Origin: Euryarchaeota archaeon UBA596
GTDB lineage: Archaea > Thermoplasmatota > Poseidoniia > Poseidoniales > Poseidoniaceae
NCBI GenBank assembly: GCA_002498205.1
Contig: DAGQ01000062.1
Location: 1-6,620 of the forward strand
Direction of reading: 5' to 3'
Length of the DNA: 6,620 nt
Part shown: positions 1-5,513 of the stretch, in pieces
How positions within the stretch are numbered: position 1 is the first letter of the stretch
Layout: the number at the start of each line of letters is the position of its first letter
Translations under genes and position numbers: made by a program
Notes under the pieces: model-generated
What the model saw: the letters and a program-made list of their open reading frames with translations, nothing else
The model's database searches: none
What the model was told of the DNA's origin: nothing

Positions 1-37
1 ATAATTCTGAAATTGATACTGCATCATCTAAGACCAT
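1..37 (-). CDS. Partial gene, 5' end only; probable ABC exporter ATP-binding subunit
   Basis: Only the first 12 codons are inside the window, beginning at an ATG (37 to 35) and reading MVLDDAVSISEL without a stop. The start overlaps the last 10 bases of the ABC-2 permease gene in another frame, and a GGAGGAT ribosome binding site lies 8 bases upstream, so translation is probably coupled to the permease. In Wzm/Wzt and KpsM/KpsT polysaccharide exporters the permease gene is commonly followed directly by the ATPase gene. The peptide 'AVSISEL' resembles the first beta strand of an ABC nucleotide-binding domain. That this is a gene start is well supported by the binding site and overlap; that it is the ATPase is inferred from context and a very short peptide. 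Walker motifs would lie beyond the window edge. Confidence 0.6.
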   Translation of the reverse strand, partial: MVLDDAVSISEL

Positions 38-843
38 GTTGTTATCCTCCATCTTAATTTATCAATTAATGTATATCCTCTAATTGTTAAAAATATTAAA
101 AGAATAGAAAAAAATGCAAATAAACGATAATCTAGATCAGTAATTACTGAATCTAAACCTGCAAAATATCTTGCCGTTTCAACAAAATATGGAAATGGAT
201 GTAATTCATTTAATCTATAATGTAACCCCTCAGCATAACTCATAGGATATAATGCTGGAGATGCGAAGAATAATACCATTAGAAAATAATTGACTAGGTT
301 CTTTAAATCCGGGATATTTTTTGCAATTGGTGCTAAATTCATTCCAACTCCTTCGGCTAATAATCCTACTATCTGGGAAATTAATAATAAAACAATTACC
401 CCTGTAATTGGGATATTAAATACAAATAATAAGATAAGTGCAACTCCAAATGATTGAAGGAAACTATCTATTATTCGATATTTTAACATTGATGATTTTA
501 AAACCCTCGTTCTTACTCTTTCCGCTTTTAATCCTCCTGAAAAATCATCAATAGAATTCATTCCTGTTTTTAATGAAACCTGCATTAATCGGAATAAAGT
601 TATCCCGATAAATATTGTTTCAATGCTAGTTGATGCTCTTAAAACTGTAAAAACAAATAGATAAACTAAAGAAGTAACTATTGGATCTAAGATCATCCAA
701 AATAACCCCAATCTTCTACGACCAGAAATTTTCATAAATTTTTTCTTTAAAATAAATTTTGTTCTATTTTTATCTAATAATTTATCTTCAGAACTTAAAG
801 TCCCCAATTCTATACAAGATTCTGGGCTAATTACTCTCTCCAT
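28..843 (-). CDS. ABC-2 type transporter permease, polysaccharide/glycan export family
   Basis: This 271-residue membrane protein has the size and layout of Wzm/KpsM-type permeases, which with an ATPase export polysaccharide or lipid-linked glycan. A charged N-terminal region (about 1-45) ends in RRRLGLFWMILDP, which matches the family's 'G.LW..l.P' entry to the first membrane segment. Hydrophobic segments lie near 50-69, 73-92, 132-150, 150-172, 184-203 and 240-257, about six in all. The segment 'LFFASPALYP' (191-200) matches the family's conserved 'FlSpvfYp' before the penultimate loop. The ATG at 843 is preceded by GAGG (854 to 851) at 7 bases, which supports this start. The gene is divergent from a UDP-sugar dehydrogenase and overlaps a probable ATPase gene downstream, which fits a surface-glycan locus. 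The substrate cannot be read from sequence. Drug or lipid export by an ABC-2 relative is possible but less likely here. Confidence 0.85.
   Translation of the reverse strand: MERVISPESCIELGTLSSEDKLLDKNRTKFILKKKFMKISGRRRLGLFWMILDPIVTSLVYLFVFTVLRASTSIETIFIGITLFRLMQVSLKTGMNSIDDFSGGLKAERVRTRVLKSSMLKYRIIDSFLQSFGVALILLFVFNIPITGVIVLLLISQIVGLLAEGVGMNLAPIAKNIPDLKNLVNYFLMVLFFASPALYPMSYAEGLHYRLNELHPFPYFVETARYFAGLDSVITDLDYRLFAFFSILLIFLTIRGYTLIDKLRWRITTWS
44..50 (-). promoter_or_regulatory. Ribosome binding site for the downstream partial gene
   Basis: GGAGGAT on the minus strand lies 8 bases before the ATG at 37-35 and inside the last codons of the permease gene. It is a strong match to the anti-Shine-Dalgarno sequence and is the main reason for calling a real gene start in the 37 bases at the window edge. 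Confidence 0.7.
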
Positions 844-850
844 TACAATT

Positions 851-854
851 CCTC
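851..854 (-). promoter_or_regulatory. Ribosome binding site of the ABC permease gene
   Basis: GAGG on the minus strand stands 7 bases from the ATG at 843, the usual spacing, and fixes the permease start. An AT-rich TATAAT (867 to 862) lies only about 20 bases before the ATG. That is closer than an archaeal TATA box would normally allow for a transcript that includes this binding site, so I do not call it a promoter. Confidence 0.55.
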
Positions 855-918
855 ATTAATAATTATACTTTAGCTCGTTTTTGAAGAGTCTTTTTTCCCC
901 TATTATTCGCTTGCTACA

Positions 919-938
919 AATCATCATTAATGATGATT
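919..938. promoter_or_regulatory. Perfect 20-bp palindrome in the divergent intergenic region; candidate operator
   Basis: AATCATCATTAATGATGATT is an exact inverted repeat with no spacer. It lies between the divergently transcribed ABC permease gene (start at 843) and the sugar-nucleotide dehydrogenase gene (start at 1072 or 985). Position and symmetry suit a dimeric helix-turn-helix regulator acting on one or both promoters. The half-site AATGATGA recurs at 1000-1007. A terminator hairpin is less likely because the stem is pure A/T-rich without a GC core, no T-run follows on either side, and no gene ends here. Function is inferred; the palindrome itself is plain in the sequence. Confidence 0.5.
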
Positions 939-990
939 ATAGTAAATATCTGTTCATTTATCTCTTTTTACGAGTTTTAACAATTTGACA

Positions 991-1007
991 ATCATTAAAA
1001 ATGATGA
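991..1007. repeat. Second, interrupted inverted repeat sharing the AATGATGA half-site
   Basis: ATCATT (991-996) and AATGAT (1000-1005) are inverted around a 3-base AAA spacer. The right arm extends to AATGATGA (1000-1007), identical to the right half of the palindrome at 919-938 and 71 bases from it. It lies upstream of the preferred dehydrogenase ATG at 1072 but inside the reading frame if the TTG at 985 is used. Two copies of a half-site in one divergent region suggest paired binding sites, though in AT-rich DNA a 6-base dyad can arise by chance. Confidence 0.3.
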
Positions 1008-1071
1008 AAATGTTACATATTCTAAAATTTCATCCGAGAGGTTCATAATTCAAAACTATTCAGCCCCCTGT

Positions 1072-2418
1072 ATGGATGGGAAAAATGAGTTTATTCAGTC
1101 CATTGAAAACGGCAATCTCTCTATAGGTATTATTGGATTAGGGTATGTAGGATTACCCACGGCAATTGGATTTTTAGATGCTGGATTTAATGTTTGGGGA
1201 GTAGACGTTTCACAACGTGTTGTAGATACAATTCTTAGGGGAGAAAACCCTACTGGTGATCCTGAAATTAATGGGATTATTCCGGCTCCTAATTCTAAAA
1301 ATTGGAATATTACAACTGATACCAACATAGCAGTAGAACATTGTGAAATTCTTATTGTTACAGTTCCAACCCCAGTTACCTCTAATTTGAAACCTGATTT
1401 GAAATATGTAATAGGTGCTGGAGATAATATTTTCAAAGCGATAAAACCTAATTCGGGGAAAATAGTAGTTCTTGAAAGCACTGTTTACCCAGGAGTTACA
1501 GCACAATCATGGCTACCATTAATAAAAAAATATGGGCTTACAGAAGGTGTTGATGTTAATATTGCTTATTGTCCTGAAAGATTTAACCCTGGTGATGAAG
1601 CAAATGGAGTTAGAAAAGTTGCTAGAGTAATTGGTAGTTTAAATCCCGAAATTGGAGAAAAGTTAGTTAGGGTATATTCTAAATTAACTAGTGGAAGGGT
1701 TGATTATGTTGGTAAAATTGAAGTTGCAGAAGCTGCTAAAGTGATTGAAAATGTTCAAAGAGATATTAACATAGCACTTGTAAACGAATTGGCAAGAATA
1801 TTTCCAGCATTAAAAATTGATATTGAAGATGTTTTAAATGCAGCTGCGACAAAATGGAATTTTCATCGATATACACCAGGAGTTGGCGTCGGAGGTCATT
1901 GTATTCCAGTAGATCCTTATTATATGATTCAAAGGGCTGAACAAGTTGGTGTCCCAGCAGAATTAATTTCTGCCGCTAGAGCTGTAAATAGAACTATGCC
2001 AATACATGTATTTTCAGTACTAAAAGATATTTTGTATACAAATAATGTTCCAGCAAATGATTCAAATGTTTTATTTCTAGGATGGTCATATAAAGCTGAA
2101 GTAGGCGATCACAGGGAAACTCCAGCAGAACATCTTGCATTAGCTCTAACAGAATCGGGAGTAAATGTTTCAGTATGGGATCCACATTTAGAAACTGATG
2201 TATATCCTAGTAACGTTGATGTAATTAATGATATTAATTCTGTAAAAAACTTCGATTTAGTTGTTTTAGTTACTGGGCATTCGGTTTGTATCAATCTCGA
2301 TTGGGGTACTTTACTAAAAAATATGAGGAAGCCGCTTGTTTATGATGGAAGAAGGGTACTTGATTTAAACAAACTAGAAGATTTAGGATGGAATGTTTAT
2401 GCTGTTGGCAAACCATAA
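1072..2418 (+). CDS. Nucleotide-sugar dehydrogenase, UDP-N-acetylhexosamine (WecC/WbpA/TviB) type
   Basis: This enzyme belongs to the UDP-glucose/GDP-mannose dehydrogenase family, which oxidises C6 of a UDP-sugar to a carboxylate in two NAD+-dependent steps. It would supply a uronic-acid precursor for a surface glycan. Numbered from the alternative TTG at 985, the motifs are the Rossmann site GLGYVG (51-56), ESTVYPG (164-170), CPER (196-199), the conserved Lys252 and Asn256 in EAAKVIEN, GVGGHCIPVDPYY with catalytic Cys306, and the C-terminal K370/D375/R377 cluster in SYKAEVGDHRETP. GGHCIPVDPYY and CPERFNPGD favour the UDP-GlcNAc/ManNAc group over UDP-glucose dehydrogenases. I prefer the ATG at 1072 (448 residues). 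It gives the short helix before 'SIGIIGLGYVGLP' that relatives have, whereas the TTG at 985 adds 29 residues unlike the family and runs over a repeat. Neither start has a good ribosome binding site, so a leaderless mRNA is possible. The stop codon directly abuts that of ligA. Confidence 0.9.
   Translation: MDGKNEFIQSIENGNLSIGIIGLGYVGLPTAIGFLDAGFNVWGVDVSQRVVDTILRGENPTGDPEINGIIPAPNSKNWNITTDTNIAVEHCEILIVTVPTPVTSNLKPDLKYVIGAGDNIFKAIKPNSGKIVVLESTVYPGVTAQSWLPLIKKYGLTEGVDVNIAYCPERFNPGDEANGVRKVARVIGSLNPEIGEKLVRVYSKLTSGRVDYVGKIEVAEAAKVIENVQRDINIALVNELARIFPALKIDIEDVLNAAATKWNFHRYTPGVGVGGHCIPVDPYYMIQRAEQVGVPAELISAARAVNRTMPIHVFSVLKDILYTNNVPANDSNVLFLGWSYKAEVGDHRETPAEHLALALTESGVNVSVWDPHLETDVYPSNVDVINDINSVKNFDLVVLVTGHSVCINLDWGTLLKNMRKPLVYDGRRVLDLNKLEDLGWNVYAVGKP
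2316..2321 (-). terminator. Candidate oligo-T terminator for the minus-strand ligA operon
   Basis: Six A's on the plus strand are six T's for a transcript leaving ligA. They lie about 100 bases beyond its stop and inside the opposing dehydrogenase gene. Archaeal RNA polymerase can terminate at short T-runs without a hairpin. There is no intergenic space at this junction, so termination must occur within the other gene. The evidence is only the run and its position. Confidence 0.25.
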
Positions 2419-4446
2419 TTATTCATAATCAAATAATGTTTTTTTATTTTTTGATATTTCTACTTCGGGATTAGAAATTAAATTAAATAATTCGATTTCA
2501 TTAATTATGATTACATCTAATTCTCTTGCTTTTTTTAATTTTGAGCCTGCTGAATCACCAGCAACTAAATAATCTAATTTTGATGAAACGGAAGAAGTCA
2601 CTTTACCTCCCACATTTTTGATTGCAAGTGTTATTTCTTTTCGGGGTTTAGAAAGTGAACCAGTAATGCAGAATGTTTTACCATCAAAAATCCCCGTTTC
2701 AATTTCTTCTTCTTCGATGATTTCTATTATTTCAGATAATTCAATAATTAATTCTGTACGTTTATTAATTCCGTTTCGTAAAATTTCAGCTACTTTATCG
2801 CCAATTCCATCGATATTGGTTAATTCACTATTTTCTCCATTTTTTGACCAGTTTAATAAATTCTCTAAATTAATAAAATGTTGAGATATTACAGTTGCTA
2901 CCTCAGGACCAATCCGTTCCATTCCTAGTGCATGTAAAAATTTTGAAAGACTTAATTTCCTTGTTTTATCTAATTCATTAATTACATTATTTGCACTTTT
3001 TTCTCCCATTCTTTCTAATGAAGAAATTTGAGAATGTTCTAATCTATATAAATCTGTAATTGTTTCAATTAATTTAGAATCTAATAATGAAGTTATTAGT
3101 TTTTCACCTACACCATCCATTTCTAAAGAACGGCACCAGTATGTTAACGCTCTTGCTGTTCTTGCGCTACATTCTAATGCCATACATCTCAAAAAAGCCC
3201 CATCTATCGTTAATTCTCTAGGACAAGAGGGGCACACGGTTGGAATTTGAATCTCTCTATGTACTAATGTACCTTCGAATAATGTACCATCAGCATGATT
3301 CCTATTTTTGATATCATCATTTTTGGCTTTTCCTAAGTTTTCAATGATTTTAGGGATTACATCACCTCTACGCGTGATTAAGACTTTGTCGCCAATTCTA
3401 ATTCCTAATCTTTGAAGTTCTCCAACATTATGTAATGTCACATTTTCTACGGTTACTCCTCCTACCATTTGGGGTGCAATTCTTCCAACGGGGGTAACTA
3501 CTCCAGTTCTTCCTGTTTGCCAATCTACATCTAGTAGAACGCTTTTCGCTTCTTGGGATGGGAATTTCCATGCTAGTGCCCATCTTGGATGATGGGCGGT
3601 CATTCCTAACAATTCTCTTTGGTCTAAATTATCTAATTTGAAAACTATACCATCAATTTCATATTCATATTTTGATCTCTTTGCAGACCAAATTTTAGTA
3701 TATTCAATCATCTCATTTTCAAGTTCTTCTGAATTAAAAACTGTCCAAGGTGCTGGTTTAATTCCAGCATTTGTTAACCATTCTAATAACTCACTGTCAT
3801 TTTCAAGTTCTGGTGATTTATTTGGGAATTTTACATCATATGCTTGAAAAATTAAATCTTCTGCATGAGCTTTGCCGTCTCCATGTTTCTGTCTTAAGGC
3901 TCCAGAACATAAATTTCTAGGATTCGGAGAAATATGTTTATACTTTTCTTCAAATACAGAAAGAGGCATTACAACTTCCCCTCTTACATGACAATCTACT
4001 GCTAAATTGAGTCTCTTAGGGATATTACCAATTAATTTGGCATTTAATGTGACGTCCTCTCCTCTTTCTCCACTTCCTCTTGTGGCTGCTCTATACAAAT
4101 TTCCTGCAATATATTCTAATGATAAAGCTGAGCCGTCTAATTTAGGTTGTGCGAGATACCTCTTTCCTCCAAAAGTTGTTTGTGTGATAAAATGAATAAT
4201 ATCCTCATCTTTTGTTCCTTTATCTAATGACCTCATTGGAAATTTATGTTCTACCTTAACAGTTCCTGGAAGAGGTTCTGGACCTACTTCATGAAGGATC
4301 TTATTATTTGGATCTAATGATTTTAATTCATCCCAAAGAGCATCAAATTCTGAATCTGAAATCTCTGGTGCTGAATGGTTATAGTATAATTCACGATGAT
4401 ATCGAATTGCGGCTGAGAGTTCTTCGATTCGTTTCTCTTCGGCCAT
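2419..4446 (-). CDS. ligA: NAD-dependent DNA ligase LigA
   Basis: LigA seals nicks in duplex DNA using NAD+, in replication and repair. The protein has the family's full length (675 residues, 677 from the upstream ATG) and domain order. Positions below count from that upstream ATG. The Ia domain holds LYYNHSAPEISDSEFD (22-37). In the adenylation domain AQPKLDG carries catalytic Lys104, with VRGEV (157-161), EIDGIVFKLD (264-273) and WALAWKFP (291-298). The OB fold includes QTGRTGVVTPVG and GDKVLITRRGDVIPKI. A zinc finger has Cys407, 410, 423 and 428. Helix-hairpin-helix repeats span about 440-580 and a BRCT domain about 588-660, followed by an 18-residue lysine-rich tail. The ATG at 4446 is preferred over that at 4452 because GGTGG (4457-4453) lies 6 bases before the former and touches the latter. 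Divergent spots are MRSLDKG for the usual MLSLDNA and NPRNLCSGALRQ for NPRNAAAGSLRQ. It follows the PPC gene by about 15 bases. All catalytic motifs are intact. Confidence 0.97.
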   Translation of the reverse strand: MAEEKRIEELSAAIRYHRELYYNHSAPEISDSEFDALWDELKSLDPNNKILHEVGPEPLPGTVKVEHKFPMRSLDKGTKDEDIIHFITQTTFGGKRYLAQPKLDGSALSLEYIAGNLYRAATRGSGERGEDVTLNAKLIGNIPKRLNLAVDCHVRGEVVMPLSVFEEKYKHISPNPRNLCSGALRQKHGDGKAHAEDLIFQAYDVKFPNKSPELENDSELLEWLTNAGIKPAPWTVFNSEELENEMIEYTKIWSAKRSKYEYEIDGIVFKLDNLDQRELLGMTAHHPRWALAWKFPSQEAKSVLLDVDWQTGRTGVVTPVGRIAPQMVGGVTVENVTLHNVGELQRLGIRIGDKVLITRRGDVIPKIIENLGKAKNDDIKNRNHADGTLFEGTLVHREIQIPTVCPSCPRELTIDGAFLRCMALECSARTARALTYWCRSLEMDGVGEKLITSLLDSKLIETITDLYRLEHSQISSLERMGEKSANNVINELDKTRKLSLSKFLHALGMERIGPEVATVISQHFINLENLLNWSKNGENSELTNIDGIGDKVAEILRNGINKRTELIIELSEIIEIIEEEEIETGIFDGKTFCITGSLSKPRKEITLAIKNVGGKVTSSVSSKLDYLVAGDSAGSKLKKARELDVIIINEIELFNLISNPEVEISKNKKTLFDYE
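2439..2452 (+). terminator. Candidate oligo-T terminator for the sugar-nucleotide dehydrogenase gene
   Basis: Seven T's, one A and six T's follow 20 bases after the dehydrogenase stop, inside the 3' end of ligA, where the other strand encodes the lysine-rich KNKK near its C-terminus. No stable hairpin precedes the run, which is normal for archaeal intrinsic terminators. It is the longest T-tract close to this junction and sits where the plus-strand transcript would need to stop. Confidence 0.45.
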
Positions 4447-4452
4447 GTACAT

Positions 4453-4457
4453 CCACC
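4453..4457 (-). promoter_or_regulatory. Ribosome binding site that decides the ligA start
   Basis: GGTGG on the minus strand is 6 bases from the ATG at 4446 but directly adjacent to the ATG at 4452. It therefore points to translation from 4446 (protein beginning MAEEKRIEEL). It lies in the short gap after the PPC gene's stop. Confidence 0.5.
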
Positions 4458-4461
4458 AACT

Positions 4462-4944
4462 TCATTGGCTTTGAACATCACGAAACTGTAAACCTAACAA
4501 CTCTACATTTGGCAAAGGACAACGTGTCATAATTGCCTTTAATAATATCCGAATGTGTATTTCTGCAACTACATGAACTGTGGATTGGAACATATGTCCT
4601 GCATGTACATTATTGTCATCATCAGACCAGCAACAATGAATATGTGTGAAGGCTTTACCATCTTGAGTTCTGGCAATATTTCCTGATAAGCTTACTAATT
4701 CTGATGGAGAGTCAAGTTTTCTACGAATGTATACTCCTTCTTCGTTCATATATCCGTAAACGGTATTTCTTGTTCGACCAATCCCACTAGTTATTGCTGC
4801 TGCATTAAATCCAACCTCATCCGCAAGTTTTTGTAAAGAAGTATGTATTTCTTCTCCAGGATCAATTCTCACGAAAAGGTCACTACCACTTCTAGTCCAT
4901 TCCATAAAAATACTAGAAATGAAGGGGTACTTAGCCCTCACCAT
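4462..4944 (-). CDS. PPC/DUF296 domain protein (PD1-like putative DNA-binding protein)
   Basis: The 160 residues match a stand-alone PPC (DUF296) domain, the fold also found in plant AT-hook proteins. Visible family features are 'LFVRIDPGEEIHTSLQKLADEVG' split over 23-45, 'AAITSGIGRTRNTVYGY' (49-65), 'ELVSLSGNIA' (82-91), THIHCCWSD (100-108), HAGHMF (114-119) and VVAEIHIRIL (125-134). His101, His103 and His117 are the three histidines that bind a metal ion in known prokaryotic PPC structures. The family forms trimers; its function in prokaryotes is unsettled, and 'DNA-binding' is inherited from plant relatives, with no AT-hook seen here. The ATG at 4944 has only a distant GAGG 14 bases upstream. 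An ATG at codon 14 would also retain the whole domain, so the first 13 residues are uncertain. It sits between a membrane protein gene (9-base gap) and ligA, probably in one operon. Confidence 0.85.
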   Translation of the reverse strand: MVRAKYPFISSIFMEWTRSGSDLFVRIDPGEEIHTSLQKLADEVGFNAAAITSGIGRTRNTVYGYMNEEGVYIRRKLDSPSELVSLSGNIARTQDGKAFTHIHCCWSDDDNNVHAGHMFQSTVHVVAEIHIRILLKAIMTRCPLPNVELLGLQFRDVQSQ

Positions 4945-4953
4945 TTTTTCTTA

Positions 4954-5511
4954 CTATTCCTCTTCAATATTTGTATCTTCAGACCAATTGTTATTTTGAG
5001 CATTAATAATTAATTCCTTAGCAATAAGTAATTCCTTTCGAGAGCCTCCCAATGGTAATGGGGCAAAAATCCACCAACCATCTCTAAACAAAACAATTCT
5101 TTTGTTAATTGAAACCTCAGGATCAAATTTTTTGATATTCTCCCAATCAAGTCTTTGCCCATCGGCATATACACTTGTTTTTGTAATTGCATATCTCTTC
5201 GGCAAAAGCATAGTAATGACTAATGAAAATAATAAGATGTCAAAAATTACAACTAACCAAAAAGGGGTTGCAGATAAAGATGCTAGAAGCCATGGTAATA
5301 TTCCCATTGCAATTAAAGTCAAGATATTAGGTCCATTTCGGAAAAATTCTTGTTCTAATGTACTAGTCCAAGCATACCCTCCTAAAGGTAAATATCCTAA
5401 ATTAGGTACTGTTTTTTTATTTTTCATAAGATGTAAAATATCATAAACAACTATTAAACCAACAAAACTAATTATCAAAGTTCCAATTAGTTCTGGAGAA
5501 GTTCTTACCAA
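4954..5511 (-). CDS. Small membrane protein with three predicted helices and a soluble C-terminal domain
   Basis: I do not recognise a named family for this 185-residue protein. Hydrophobic segments lie at about 8-27, 61-80 and 82-103, with a 30-residue polar loop after the first. The rest (about 105-185) is soluble, starting 'RYAITKTSVYADGQRLDWENIKKFDPE' in two stretches (106-120, 121-132) and ending in the acidic tail NIEEE. The pattern of a membrane hairpin followed by 'y.iT...vy.dg..l.W..I..f' recalls membrane-anchored PH-like domains such as DUF5673 or YcxB types, but this rests on pattern only. The start is TTG at 5511: no ATG or GTG precedes it before an in-frame stop, and GAGG (5522 to 5519) lies 7 bases upstream, overlapping the previous gene's last codons. 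The gap to that gene's stop is 2 bases, so translation is probably coupled. Confidence 0.75.
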   Translation of the reverse strand: MVRTSPELIGTLIISFVGLIVVYDILHLMKNKKTVPNLGYLPLGGYAWTSTLEQEFFRNGPNILTLIAMGILPWLLASLSATPFWLVVIFDILLFSLVITMLLPKRYAITKTSVYADGQRLDWENIKKFDPEVSINKRIVLFRDGWWIFAPLPLGGSRKELLIAKELIINAQNNNWSEDTNIEEE

Positions 5512-5513
5512 CC

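Noticed and set aside
889..900. T6 run followed by CCCC in the divergent intergenic region as a terminator or promoter element
   Set aside because: No upstream plus-strand gene ends here and it has no resemblance to a TATA box; probably composition.
919..938. The palindrome as a transcription terminator hairpin
   Set aside because: No gene ends here, the stem is A/T-rich with no loop, and no T-run follows; operator is a better reading.
844..1071. tRNA, small RNA or riboswitch in the intergenic region
   Set aside because: No cloverleaf, GC-rich stems or known aptamer pattern could be found by eye; the region is uniformly A/T-rich apart from the two dyads.
1095..1506. Two open frames on the minus strand opposite the sugar-nucleotide dehydrogenase
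   Set aside because: They lie wholly opposite a gene with intact catalytic motifs, overlap each other, and their translations show no recognisable domain.
2618..2884. Plus-strand open frame opposite ligA (others at 3638-3847, 4007-4195 and 4308-4532)
   Set aside because: All are shadows of ligA: serine/isoleucine-rich or low-complexity translations and no binding sites.
5102..5446. Plus-strand frame of 114 codons opposite the small membrane protein
   Set aside because: The minus-strand gene has a proper binding site and packs with its neighbours; the opposite frame has no domain and would break the operon layout.
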